From contig CAZEFI010000005.1 of the NCBI GenBank assembly GCA_964511425.1, positions 1 through 64,000 on the forward strand: a DNA stretch of 64,000 nt. The letters run 5' to 3'. Shown in pieces: positions 53,020 to 61,592 of the stretch. Source of the stretch: Bin55 sp964511425 (GTDB taxonomy: Bacteria > Pseudomonadota > Gammaproteobacteria > Pseudomonadales > Azotimanducaceae). The notes under the pieces are model-generated. The model saw only the letters and a list, made by a program, of their open reading frames with translations. It had not been told where the DNA came from and did not search any database. A program made the translations under genes and the position numbers. The first letter of the stretch is position 1, and the number at the start of each line of letters is the position of its first letter.

Positions 53020-53643
53020 ATGCTACCGACCTATGTGAGATACGGCATCGCCGTTGTTGCAGGTGCAATTGCGGCTGTCATCTTGTTGTACATTATGCAA
53101 GCAGTGATATCAACCGATAAAAACCCGTTGAACGAAGCCCCAAAAATTCGGATTCTGGAATTTGTGCGATTGATGGAAGATGTTCCGCCAGAAATGATGA
53201 AACCAGAATTTGACGAACCCCCGCCACCTGATGAAATGCCTCCCGATTTACCGGATATCCAGTTTACTAGCGAAGGGATTGGTTCAAATGTCATCGACAT
53301 CTCCACGAACGCAAATATTGATGTTGATCTTGGAGGTTTCAACATGGATTGGGATCACGACGGTGAGTACCTTCCATTGAACAAGGTTCTTCCAGACTAT
53401 CCGACACGAGCGTTACAACGAGGGATAGAAGGATATGTAATTGTGAAGTTTACAGTTACTGCAGAGGGGACTGTAGAGAACCCAGTGGTTGTCGAATCGA
53501 AACCACCCAGTATTTTTGACCGCTCTGCAATTCGAGCAGCTTTAAAGTTTAAATACAAGCCAAAGGTCGTTAACGGTGAGCCGGTTCCGGTTGATGGAGT
53601 GTTGAACAGGATTAGATTTGAAATCGCTGAACAGGGTCGATAA
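53020..53643 (+). CDS. tonB: TonB energy-transducing protein
   Basis: Couples the ExbBD proton motor to outer-membrane receptors. It has an N-terminal transmembrane helix (about 8-28), a short proline/acid-rich periplasmic spacer (PEFDEPPPPDEMPPDLPD), and a C-terminal TonB domain (about 120-205) with LPDYPTRALQRGIEGYVIVKF and the late DRSAIRAALKFKYKP. At 207 residues the spacer is short, as in TonB2 proteins, compared with the long Pro-Lys rod of E. coli TonB. AGGAGAG precedes the ATG. Confidence 0.94.
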   Translation: MLPTYVRYGIAVVAGAIAAVILLYIMQAVISTDKNPLNEAPKIRILEFVRLMEDVPPEMMKPEFDEPPPPDEMPPDLPDIQFTSEGIGSNVIDISTNANIDVDLGGFNMDWDHDGEYLPLNKVLPDYPTRALQRGIEGYVIVKFTVTAEGTVENPVVVESKPPSIFDRSAIRAALKFKYKPKVVNGEPVPVDGVLNRIRFEIAEQGR

Positions 53644-53826
53644 TTCTCGATGATTCAGCGATGTTTGGAGCGCGCAGGATATTCGACATGTCTCATCAAT
53701 TGACTTCCAATCCGTCGCTTGTAGTCTGGTACATATAAAAGGGTTTAAGCTACTCTTTCTCTCTTAAAGTAGTAGGTGAGAAACACAAAGCCTTTATTTA
53801 ATTTGTTGATGACCTAAGACGCGCTC

Positions 53827-54534
53827 GTGCTTCAAGTTGCGAAATACTTCCGTTGGTCGTGTTGTTTCGTAGTTTGTTGGTCAGTGTGTCTAACTGATTC
53901 CTCTTCGAACGAATTGCTTGCTGAAGACTCGCGGCCCTCAGATGAGACTTGGGAACGTGAAATTGATCACGACGCTAATGCTGCTCGACCTTCGAAACAC
54001 ATCACCAAGTTCAATATTAATACGATTGAATCTTTAGCAGATGTGAAAGATTTGATAGCGAGAGATGAGTTGGATCTAGCTGCGGAGAAATTGGACGAGA
54101 TGTGGTCACGGGAAGCGGATTTTACTGCTTCGGAAAAAGCAGAAATCAAGTACATGTACGCCCATGTCGCTCACACGCAGGGGAGTCATGAATTACTTGT
54201 CGATTCGCTTGAGAACGTGCTTAATTTTCGTGAAAATATATCATATGCTAGGGAACAAGAAATATTGTTGAGGTTATCAAAACTTTATTTCTCCCAAAAG
54301 AAGTATGAAAAGGCCCACGAGCGACTGAAAGCATGGTTGAAGATAAATGACCAGCCTTTGGCGCACGACTTAGTGTATGCGGGAAGGTTGTTTGCACAGG
54401 TTCGAGATTTCTCGAAAGCAAAACAATTTTTGCAACAAGCTATTACACAACAGCTCGAAGGGGGTAAAGAAGTGGACACAAAGTGGTCTGAGTTGCTCGA
54501 GTTTGTCGAAAGTCGAATGCACACGAGCGACTAA
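53827..54534 (+). CDS. TPR-like periplasmic protein of the TonB2 cluster
   Basis: 235 residues with an N-terminal hydrophobic segment (about 7-24) consistent with a signal peptide. The rest is helical with TPR-like pairs, for example the RLSKLYFSQKKYEKAHERL block and the AGRLFAQVRDFSKAKQFLQQA block. It shares the layout of the next gene and may be its short paralogue: both have a LAAEKLDEMW/ARELLDRMLDR-type first repeat, and NVLNFREN here matches KMLDYRDN there. It starts with GTG at 53827 and lies 183 bp after tonB. A scaffold role in the Ton complex is inferred from position. Confidence 0.75.
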   Translation: MLQVAKYFRWSCCFVVCWSVCLTDSSSNELLAEDSRPSDETWEREIDHDANAARPSKHITKFNINTIESLADVKDLIARDELDLAAEKLDEMWSREADFTASEKAEIKYMYAHVAHTQGSHELLVDSLENVLNFRENISYAREQEILLRLSKLYFSQKKYEKAHERLKAWLKINDQPLAHDLVYAGRLFAQVRDFSKAKQFLQQAITQQLEGGKEVDTKWSELLEFVESRMHTSD

Positions 54535-54580
54535 ATGTATTACAAATTGACACGAACCAAAATCAGACATTGAGGGATAT

Positions 54581-56098
54581 ATGATTCGATCAGTTCAGTT
54601 TTCTATTGCACTTGTAGCAGTACTTTTTCTAGGAGATCTCGTATCTAAACTCGATTTGGGTGATACGAACTCGACTGGGTTCTTCTTTGGGTCAGCTAAT
54701 GCACAATCAGAAGAAGAAGAAAAGCCTGAAGATCCAAGACCTGAAAGAAAACCCAAGCCGCTTACTATCGATTTTTTCCAACAAATGGAAAAGTTCACAA
54801 AAGCTTATGACGAAGAAGAAGACATTGAAAAGGCCCGAGAATTACTTGATCGGATGTTAGATCGTGCTCGCCGTTGGAACGATGCCGAACTGGCAGTATT
54901 GCATCAGCGGTACGCGCGGGTCGGCTTTGATGTCGAACAAATGGACCTAGTGATTAAACACCTGGAGAAGATGCTCGATTACCGAGACAACATGATCTAT
55001 GCCGTTGAAGAAATGACTCTGTTTCAATTAGCTCAAGTTCATTCCAGAGAAGAGGATTATGACACCTCGCTAGACTACATCCAACGATGGTTGGACTTGA
55101 AACTAGATTGGGAAGAGGACGGTAGAGCTTACAAGTTTATAGCGGCCGTGTACGCATATAAAGAAGATTATGCGCAATCCGTACATTGGATGAAGCGAGC
55201 AATCCAAAAGGAACAAGAGAAAGAAAGAGATATTCAAGAAGATTGGTGGCGAATTCTGCTGCAAGGGTATTTGAGCTTAGCTTCGGAGGCTGAAGAGGGA
55301 TCTGAATCGCACCTCAACCACCTAGGTGACGCATTGGACTTGACACGATTTCTGCTCATCGAATACATGGAAAAGCTCGAATACTGGAACATTGTCAGCC
55401 AAATCTATATTCAACGGTCATCGGCTTTGGAGGTTTCTGGAAATTATGGTGACGCCGAAGTAGATCAGAACTTGAAAAACGGCGGGTATACCATCGAAGG
55501 CGCGTATCATTTGGATTTAGTGACGGCTCAATCGGATTTTTTACGATTAGTCAGAAGCGTCGCAAGTCAAGGCGCATTTACCAGAGCGGCGTGGATGCTG
55601 CAAGAAGGTTTTGACTTAGAAATCGTAGAGCGCGACTTTGATAATCTGAAACGTCTGGGGCAATATCTACAGCGCAGTGTTGAAAACGAGAAAGCTGTTG
55701 TTGCATATAAGGAAGCAGTAGCTTTAAAGAACGATGCCAATGTTTTGTATTTAATTGCGACAATTCACCAAAGCTTAGAAGAGTTCGCCGAGTGTGCGTC
55801 ATTCGCAGAGCAAGCATTAAATGCTACCGAAGGAGAACTAACACAGCCTCACCAGGTAAAGTTTTTCAAGGGGTTGTGTGAGTTTTTAGACGGTCAACTT
55901 GGAGCTGCTGAGGAAACCTATTCAGACCTTCGCGAAGATATCGGTGAGAATCCGGAGGAAGCACCTCTTCGCACTCTATTGAGTAGTATTGAGAATTACG
56001 AAAAGTTTATCGAAAACGAACGAGGCCGAATCCAATACGAAAACAATGTCGAGCAAGCTTGGAAAGAATACAACGAAGAAAAAGCCCTTGCGAGATAA
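54581..56098 (+). CDS. TPR-repeat periplasmic protein of the TonB2 cluster
   Basis: 505 residues: a signal peptide or N-terminal anchor (about 1-25), an acidic/basic low-complexity segment (SEEEEKPEDPRPERKPKP, about 43-60), then a long all-helical domain of tetratricopeptide-like repeats (for example TLFQLAQVHSREEDYDTSLD and VYAYKEDYAQSVHWMKRAI). Such TPR proteins close TonB2 operons in Vibrio and other marine gammaproteobacteria. A weak GAGGG precedes the ATG. No terminator is obvious behind it. Confidence 0.85.
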   Translation: MIRSVQFSIALVAVLFLGDLVSKLDLGDTNSTGFFFGSANAQSEEEEKPEDPRPERKPKPLTIDFFQQMEKFTKAYDEEEDIEKARELLDRMLDRARRWNDAELAVLHQRYARVGFDVEQMDLVIKHLEKMLDYRDNMIYAVEEMTLFQLAQVHSREEDYDTSLDYIQRWLDLKLDWEEDGRAYKFIAAVYAYKEDYAQSVHWMKRAIQKEQEKERDIQEDWWRILLQGYLSLASEAEEGSESHLNHLGDALDLTRFLLIEYMEKLEYWNIVSQIYIQRSSALEVSGNYGDAEVDQNLKNGGYTIEGAYHLDLVTAQSDFLRLVRSVASQGAFTRAAWMLQEGFDLEIVERDFDNLKRLGQYLQRSVENEKAVVAYKEAVALKNDANVLYLIATIHQSLEEFAECASFAEQALNATEGELTQPHQVKFFKGLCEFLDGQLGAAEETYSDLREDIGENPEEAPLRTLLSSIENYEKFIENERGRIQYENNVEQAWKEYNEEKALAR

Positions 56099-56308
56099 AT
56101 TTTCGATTCGCTTGAATTTCGGGAAGGTACCGTTTTCCGATATTAGCACCTAACGGAATTCTGTCGGTTAAGTTACCTACTCAGAGTTCGATTTCGGTCT
56201 ATCGTATATATGATCTCGGAACGATGGGTCGACAGAATGTCGTAGACTTCTCGCGACTATTGAGTCATTACCACCGATCCGTCGTGTCGATTTGGTCGGC
56301 AATTTCAA

Positions 56309-56938
56309 ATGTTTAGTGGAATCGTTGCCGGCAAGTATAGAGTTGACTCGTTAACAAAGATCCAAAACGGTCTAGGTCAGCGGTTAGATATTGATTTAAA
56401 CGATCTCACTTCAGGTCTAAAAATTGGTAGCTCTGTCGCAGTGAACGGAGTATGTTTGACGGTGGTGTCGATTAACGAGGCAACCGTTGGATTCGATGTT
56501 GTTCCAGCAACTCTAAGACAAACTAATCTTCGGTTTTTGACGCCAGGCAGTCAGGTCAACGTAGAGCGAGCGTTACGATTCGGTGATGAAATTGGAGGAC
56601 ATCTTTTGTCAGGACACATTGCTGACATCGCCGAAGTTGTGCAGATGCATCGCACACCAGAAGAGTGTAGTATTGAATTTTGCGTTCCTAAGGTGTGGCG
56701 AAAATATTTTCACACCAAAGGATTTGTAGCATTGGACGGCGTCAGTCTTACCTTAGCTTCCTTCGATCATGAGACCGGCATTGGATGTGTTCATTTGATA
56801 CCAGAAACCCTCAATCGTACTACTCTCAATAGCGTCGTGGTGGATTCGCTGTTGAATTTCGAAGTAGACCCCACCACACTCGCAGTCGTGGACACGGTTG
56901 CGCGGCAATTTCACACCATGTACCCGTCCCGGGATTGA
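56309..56938 (+). CDS. ribE: Riboflavin synthase alpha subunit
   Basis: Converts two molecules of 6,7-dimethyl-8-ribityllumazine to riboflavin. It has two lumazine-binding domains, each beginning near the MFSGIVAG/HIADIAEV-type segments, with the diagnostic blocks GSSVAVNGVCLTVV and FVALDGVSLTLA and GDEIGGHLLSGH between them. At 209 residues it fits. I found no FMN riboswitch in the 210 bp upstream, and the other rib genes are elsewhere. The ATG start is preceded by only a weak ribosome binding site. Confidence 0.93.
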   Translation: MFSGIVAGKYRVDSLTKIQNGLGQRLDIDLNDLTSGLKIGSSVAVNGVCLTVVSINEATVGFDVVPATLRQTNLRFLTPGSQVNVERALRFGDEIGGHLLSGHIADIAEVVQMHRTPEECSIEFCVPKVWRKYFHTKGFVALDGVSLTLASFDHETGIGCVHLIPETLNRTTLNSVVVDSLLNFEVDPTTLAVVDTVARQFHTMYPSRD

Positions 56939-56951
56939 CCTATGACAAGAG

Positions 56952-57761
56952 ATGAGTCTCAGTATCGTGTTTTGTGATACTTTAGAAGCTAGTTGTCGCC
57001 GTGCCAACACTTGCTTGTGTGTGGGACTGGATATCGATTGGCGCGAAGCGTCGTCATGGTTTCCGCCCGAATCATTCAGTCTTGTTGAGTTTGGCAGACG
57101 TCTCGTTCAGGCTACATCTCAGCACACCTGTGCGTTCAAGTTCAATCATGCTTTTTTTGCGGCGCAAGGATTAGAAGAAGAGCTTGCACAAGTGATAGGT
57201 TATATAAAGGACGAGTATCCAAAAATCCCAGTTATCTTAGACGCGAAACGAGGAGATATAGGTAATACCGCGATCAGGTACGCGGAGGAAGCATATACTC
57301 GGTACCAGGCAGATGCAGCTACTGTTAATCCTTTTATCGGATGGGATACCGTTGAACCTTTTCTACGCTACCGCGAAAAAGGGGTGATTTTGCTTTGTCG
57401 TACGAGTAATACAGGGTCAGATTGGATTCAAGAAACTGGTAGCGAACCGGTGTATTTACAAATCGCTAAACGCGTACATCACGAAGGGAATCGCAATCTA
57501 CTGTTGGTCGTTGGTGCCACGCAGCTAGAGTCGCTTGTCCAGGTACGGGAAACTGCGCCTGATACAACCCTACTGGTTCCGGGCGTCGGTGCACAAGGCG
57601 GAGACTTGCACGAAGTTATACAACGAGCGCGCCGGCCTGACGGCTTAGGACTTATCATAAACTGTTCCCGTAGCATTCTGGTACAAGAAGACGTAAAAAA
57701 TTACTTTGCTGGTGTGGCGGAATCAGCTGCAACATATGCGGCATCAATGTCTATTCAATAA
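56952..57761 (+). CDS. pyrF: Orotidine 5'-phosphate decarboxylase, type 2
   Basis: Last step of UMP synthesis. The sequence belongs to the longer type 2 subfamily: CLCVGLDIDW near the start, ILDAKRGDIGNTA (about 95-107) with the catalytic Lys/Asp pair, TVNPFIGWDTVEPFL, and LVPGVGAQGGD for phosphate binding. At 269 residues it matches type 2 enzymes, which are common in actinobacteria and some proteobacteria, and differs from the roughly 245-residue type 1 of E. coli. The ATG start at 56952 is 13 bp after ribE. Confidence 0.93.
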   Translation: MSLSIVFCDTLEASCRRANTCLCVGLDIDWREASSWFPPESFSLVEFGRRLVQATSQHTCAFKFNHAFFAAQGLEEELAQVIGYIKDEYPKIPVILDAKRGDIGNTAIRYAEEAYTRYQADAATVNPFIGWDTVEPFLRYREKGVILLCRTSNTGSDWIQETGSEPVYLQIAKRVHHEGNRNLLLVVGATQLESLVQVRETAPDTTLLVPGVGAQGGDLHEVIQRARRPDGLGLIINCSRSILVQEDVKNYFAGVAESAATYAASMSIQ

Positions 57762-57780
57762 CTTTATTCGAGCTAAGATG

Positions 57781-57796
57781 GATACATTTTTGTATC
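57781..57796. promoter_or_regulatory. Dyad between pyrF and the acyl-CoA dehydrogenase gene
   Basis: GATACA (57781-57786), TTTT, TGTATC (57791-57796): perfect 6-bp arms about 38 bp before the TTG start. It could be an operator for the dehydrogenase gene; the short loop also allows a small hairpin, but no T-run follows. Confidence 0.35.
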
Positions 57797-57833
57797 GATG
57801 GAACACTTGATCGAACCAACCTGAGAAACTCTT

Positions 57834-59009
57834 TTGCCTACATACCCTTTTGACTGGCAGGACCCATTCCGGCTCAATGAACAACTCACAGACGAAGAGA
57901 GGATCGTTCAACGGACCGCTGCGGACTTCGCGACGGCACACTTACTCCCGCGCGTAATCGAATCGAATCGGAAAGAAGAGTTCGATAAAGACATTTACCT
58001 CGAGATGGGGTCTCGTAATCTGTTAGGTTCAACTCTGCCTAACGAATACGGATGCGCACATACAAACTATGTAAGTTACGGTTTAATCGCACGGGAAATT
58101 GAACGAATCGATTCCGGATATCGCTCGGCACTCAGTGTCCAATCTTCGCTTGTAATGTTTCCAATATTCGCATACGGAACTGAGCAGCATCGTGCTACAT
58201 ATCTACCAAAACTGGCGAGTGGTGAATTCATCGGTTGTTTTGGTCTGACTGAGCCGAATCATGGGTCGGATCCAGGTAGCATGGAGAGCAAAGCCGTAAA
58301 AGTAAAGGATGGATATCTGTTGAATGGCGTGAAGACATGGATAACTAATGCGCCAATTGCTGACCTTGCCATTGTGTGGGCTAAACTTGAAAATACTATT
58401 CGGGGTTTTATTGTCGAACGAGACAGCGCAGGATTCTCCACACCGACGATTAAAGGTAAACTGAGTTTGCGTACTTCAGCGACAGGCGATCTCGTATTGA
58501 AGGACGTATTTGTACCGGAGAGCCACTTACTGCCGAACGCCAAAGGACTAAGTGGTCCTTTCGGATGCCTCAATCAAGCTCGGTTCGGTATAACTTGGGG
58601 TACGATGGGTGCGGCGGAGTATTGTTGGCACGCGGCACGACAATATACCATCGAGCGCGAACAATTTGGACAACCCCTTGCCGCGCGTCAACTTGTGCAA
58701 AAGAAATTAGTGGACATGCAGACCGAGATCACGTTAGGTCTTCAAGGATGTCTACGTCTTGGTCGGATGTTAGATGACGAACGATTACCTGTAGAAAACA
58801 TTTCCTTGCTTAAGCGAAATAACAGCCAGAAGGCACTCGATATTGCCAGAGTGGCACGAGATTTGCACGGTGCCAATGGGATATCCGATGAGTATCACGT
58901 TATGCGCCACTTAGTGAATCTGGAGACGGTAAACACCTATGAGGGTACGCACGATATTCACGCGTTGATTCTTGGTCGCGCTCAAACGGGATTTCAAGCA
59001 TTCTCCTGA
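57834..59009 (+). CDS. gcdH: Glutaryl-CoA dehydrogenase-like acyl-CoA dehydrogenase
   Basis: FAD enzyme that oxidatively decarboxylates glutaryl-CoA to crotonyl-CoA in lysine and tryptophan breakdown. The acyl-CoA dehydrogenase signatures GCFGLTEPNHGSDPGSM and NGVKTWITNAPIADL are present. The C-terminal TYEGTHDIHALILGRAQTG block, with the catalytic Glu in YEGTHD, is very close to the glutaryl-CoA dehydrogenase subgroup. At 391 residues it fits. The start is TTG at 57834. The partner electron-transfer flavoprotein is not nearby. Another short-chain acyl-CoA dehydrogenase is less likely. Confidence 0.87.
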   Translation: MPTYPFDWQDPFRLNEQLTDEERIVQRTAADFATAHLLPRVIESNRKEEFDKDIYLEMGSRNLLGSTLPNEYGCAHTNYVSYGLIAREIERIDSGYRSALSVQSSLVMFPIFAYGTEQHRATYLPKLASGEFIGCFGLTEPNHGSDPGSMESKAVKVKDGYLLNGVKTWITNAPIADLAIVWAKLENTIRGFIVERDSAGFSTPTIKGKLSLRTSATGDLVLKDVFVPESHLLPNAKGLSGPFGCLNQARFGITWGTMGAAEYCWHAARQYTIEREQFGQPLAARQLVQKKLVDMQTEITLGLQGCLRLGRMLDDERLPVENISLLKRNNSQKALDIARVARDLHGANGISDEYHVMRHLVNLETVNTYEGTHDIHALILGRAQTGFQAFS

Positions 59010-59014
59010 GTAAA

Positions 59015-60862
59015 TTGGTGTTTCCCATGATTAATGTACCAACACCAGACAAACCTGACCCAACATCATTGCTTGCTTCATTACCTACGAGATGTGGCGT
59101 CTATCGATTCTTGGACGAAAAAAGTGAGGTGTTGTATGTAGGAAAAGCGAACAACATCAAGTCTCGCGTCTTGAGCTACTTTCGTCCAACGGGATTGGCG
59201 ACCAAAACGATGCGACTCGTCGAACGCGTACAAGATGTTCAATTTACTGTTACTGAGAGTGAAACAGAAGCTCTATTACTCGAACAATCCTTCATCAAAC
59301 GAGAAAAACCACCATTCAATGTTCTGCTGCGCGACGACAAAAGCTATCCTTACATTCATATTACTGAGCACGAATATCCACAAATAAAGAGACATCGTGG
59401 GCGAACCCATGATCGCGGTACGTTTTATGGTCCTTATCCTAGTACGGTAGCCGTACGGAATTCCCTTTCGATACTACAGCGTGTCTTTCAATTACGTCCT
59501 TGCGAAGATTCCATGTTTAAGAATCGAACTCGACCGTGCTTGCAGTATCAGATCAAGCGATGCAGTGCTCCGTGCGTCGGGTTGATTGATCCCGCACGAT
59601 ATAATCAAGAATTACGATTAGCCACTCTGTTCTTAGAAGGAAAAAACCAGTCGCTCTTAAACGAACTTAAGTCGAGAATGCAGAAGTTGGCAGATTCGCA
59701 ACAGTACGAAGAAGCCGCGCGTTTGCGAGACCAGATTCAAGATTTACGACAAGTACAAGAAGAACAGTACGTACACAAATCAACCGGTGATGTCGACGCT
59801 TTCGCGATTGCGACGGCGGATCGCCATGTGTGTATTCAAGGGATGTTCATACGAAAAGGTATCCTGATGGGGCACCGAAATTGGTATCCTAAGAACGAAC
59901 TCCAAGCACACTCGGCTAGTGTCTTGAGCTCTTTCGTATCACAGTATTACTTCGGTGGTGGCAATCGGAATATCCCTCGCACTGTGCTGACCATGAAGGA
60001 ACTAGAGGATGGGCAAGTTCTTGCCGATGCACTTACAAAGAAGGCGGGATATATAGTCGAAGTTACATCTCAGGTACGCAGTGCGCGCGCGAAGTGGCAA
60101 GAAATGGTCGAAGAGAACACGGCTCTTGCGCTCGCAGCATACGTGCAATCACGAAAGAACGAGTCAGAGCGCGTGTTTGAGTTGCAACAAGTTTTAGATT
60201 TAGAAGAGTTACCACAGCGATTAGAGTGTTTCGATGTTAGCCACACACAAGGTGAAGCGACCATGGCCTCCTGTGTAGTGTTCGATTCAAATGGTCCAGT
60301 AACATCTGAATATCGGCGATTTAGAATCAAAGGCGTTGCAGGTGGCGACGACTATGCGGCACTGTATCAGGCGATTGAACGTCGTTTTAGACGCATAAGG
60401 GAAGAAGACGGAATCGTTCCTAATATCTTGATTGTTGACGGTGGTAGGGGCCAAATAAACAAAGTTGGAGAACTCTTACTGTCGTATACAGACAAAGAAG
60501 TCGTGTTGCTAGGAATTGCAAAGGGGCCAGAGCGAAAACCGGTGTTCGATACTGTGTGGCGTGCGGGTGAAGGTAAAGTATCATTAGACCCTACCAGTGG
60601 AGCGATGCACTTGTTACAACACATTAGGGACGAAGCGCACCGTTTTGCCGTATCTGGACATCGTGCCGCTCGTCGCCGATCGCGCAAGCGATCTGAACTA
60701 GACGACGTTCCGGGAATCGGACCAAAACGCAAACGCCAACTGTTAAATCATTTCGGGTCTACAGCTTCTATTAGGACCGCGAGTGTAGCAGAGATCGCCA
60801 AAGTCCCCGGTATCAGCCGTAAATTAGCAGATCAAATCTACGAGGTTTTCCATGCTACGTAG
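59015..60862 (+). CDS. uvrC: Excinuclease ABC subunit C
   Basis: Nuclease that makes both incisions in nucleotide excision repair. Domains in order: GIY-YIG N-terminal nuclease (GVYRFLDEKSEVLYVGKA, about 28-45), the UVR motif (QQYEEAARLRDQIQDL, about 229-244), the RNase H-like 5' nuclease domain (ECFDVSHTQGEATMASCVVF), and tandem helix-hairpin-helix motifs (VPGIGPKRKRQLLNHFGS, VPGISRKLADQIYEVF). Length is standard. The TTG at 59015 has GAG upstream; GTG 59018 or ATG 59027 are possible alternatives. It overlaps pgsA by 11 bp. Confidence 0.95.
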   Translation: MVFPMINVPTPDKPDPTSLLASLPTRCGVYRFLDEKSEVLYVGKANNIKSRVLSYFRPTGLATKTMRLVERVQDVQFTVTESETEALLLEQSFIKREKPPFNVLLRDDKSYPYIHITEHEYPQIKRHRGRTHDRGTFYGPYPSTVAVRNSLSILQRVFQLRPCEDSMFKNRTRPCLQYQIKRCSAPCVGLIDPARYNQELRLATLFLEGKNQSLLNELKSRMQKLADSQQYEEAARLRDQIQDLRQVQEEQYVHKSTGDVDAFAIATADRHVCIQGMFIRKGILMGHRNWYPKNELQAHSASVLSSFVSQYYFGGGNRNIPRTVLTMKELEDGQVLADALTKKAGYIVEVTSQVRSARAKWQEMVEENTALALAAYVQSRKNESERVFELQQVLDLEELPQRLECFDVSHTQGEATMASCVVFDSNGPVTSEYRRFRIKGVAGGDDYAALYQAIERRFRRIREEDGIVPNILIVDGGRGQINKVGELLLSYTDKEVVLLGIAKGPERKPVFDTVWRAGEGKVSLDPTSGAMHLLQHIRDEAHRFAVSGHRAARRRSRKRSELDDVPGIGPKRKRQLLNHFGSTASIRTASVAEIAKVPGISRKLADQIYEVFHAT

Positions 60863-61433
60863 CCTAAAGGCTATCTTTTCGCCCAACACGCTGTCATTAT
60901 TGCGAATACTCCTAATTCCAATTTTCGTGTTGTTCTACATCTTTTCGGGCACCCATCAATGGATCGCTGGACTGCTGTTTGCTATTGCATCGGTGACGGA
61001 CCTACTCGACGGATATCTGGCTCGCCGAACTGGGAAGACGACGAGTTTTGGTACGTTTTTGGATCCCACCGCGGATAAATTGACCGTTATTTCAGCATTA
61101 GTCTTGCTGGTTGGGATGCATGGGAATTTGTGGTTAACCCTACCAGGCTTAGTTATCGTTTGTCGTGAGCTACTAGTGTCGTCTTTACGCGAGTGGATGG
61201 CTGAACGACAAGTTCGTCAACAAGTTGCTGTTAATACCATTTCAAAAGCGAAGACGTTAGTCCAAATGGTGGCAATTGCAATATTGCTTTCTAATCCACC
61301 GATGTTCAAGTTTCCATGGATATTTTTAGGGTACATTCTGATTTACGTGGCGACCGGCTTGACGTTATGGTCGATGTTTCTCCATTTACGATCAGCGTGG
61401 CCTGTGTTACGTTCAGACTATTTTGAAAAATGA
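60852..61433 (+). CDS. pgsA: CDP-diacylglycerol-glycerol-3-phosphate 3-phosphatidyltransferase
   Basis: Committed step of phosphatidylglycerol synthesis in the inner membrane. The CDP-alcohol phosphotransferase motif D-G-x2-A-R-x8-G-x3-D-x3-D is present at about 53-75 (DGYLARRTG ... GTFLDPTAD). There are about five hydrophobic helices. At 193 residues it is slightly longer than the E. coli enzyme. ATG 60852 lies inside the uvrC end. The order uvrC-pgsA-tRNA is conserved in enterobacteria. Confidence 0.95.
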   Translation: MLRSLKAIFSPNTLSLLRILLIPIFVLFYIFSGTHQWIAGLLFAIASVTDLLDGYLARRTGKTTSFGTFLDPTADKLTVISALVLLVGMHGNLWLTLPGLVIVCRELLVSSLREWMAERQVRQQVAVNTISKAKTLVQMVAIAILLSNPPMFKFPWIFLGYILIYVATGLTLWSMFLHLRSAWPVLRSDYFEK

Positions 61434-61449
61434 AATAGTCGAGTTTTGA

Positions 61450-61477
61450 GTCGGAGTGTACAATTTCGCACCGACTC
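61450..61477 (+). promoter_or_regulatory. Hairpin just upstream of the tRNA-Cys gene
   Basis: TGAGTCGG and CCGACTCA pair perfectly (8 bp) around a 16-nt loop that contains TACAAT, a good -10-like hexamer placed about 18 bp before the tRNA. No good -35 is visible. It may act in tRNA precursor processing, as a weak terminator after pgsA, or be coincidental with a promoter. Confidence 0.35.
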
Positions 61478-61481
61478 ACAG

Positions 61482-61555
61482 GGCTGGGTGGCAGAGTGGT
61501 TATGCTGCGGACTGCAACTCCGTCTACGCCGGTTCGATTCCGACCCCAGCCTCCA
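61482..61555 (+). tRNA. tRNA-Cys (GCA)
   Basis: Acceptor arms GGCTGGG (61482-61488) and CCCAGCC (61545-61551) pair perfectly, followed by discriminator T and encoded CCA (61553-61555). The anticodon loop CTGCAAC (61512-61518) gives anticodon GCA at 61514-61516, with a 5-bp stem. The T-arm contains GGTTCGATTCC. It resembles E. coli tRNA-Cys closely and stands where E. coli has glyW-cysT-leuZ after pgsA, with only the Cys gene retained. Confidence 0.97.
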
Positions 61556-61574
61556 GACTCTTCACGTTATCGAG

Positions 61575-61592
61575 AAGCCGAGAAACCGGCTT
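61575..61592. terminator. Short hairpin between tRNA-Cys and the prs stop
   Basis: AAGCCG (61575-61580) and CGGCTT (61587-61592) form a perfect 6-bp stem with a 6-nt loop, overlapping the prs stop codon. It is centrally placed between convergent transcripts and may serve as a bidirectional terminator, though no strong T-run follows on either strand. Confidence 0.35.

Noticed and set aside
56099..56308. FMN riboswitch upstream of riboflavin synthase
   Set aside because: None of the conserved FMN aptamer blocks is present.
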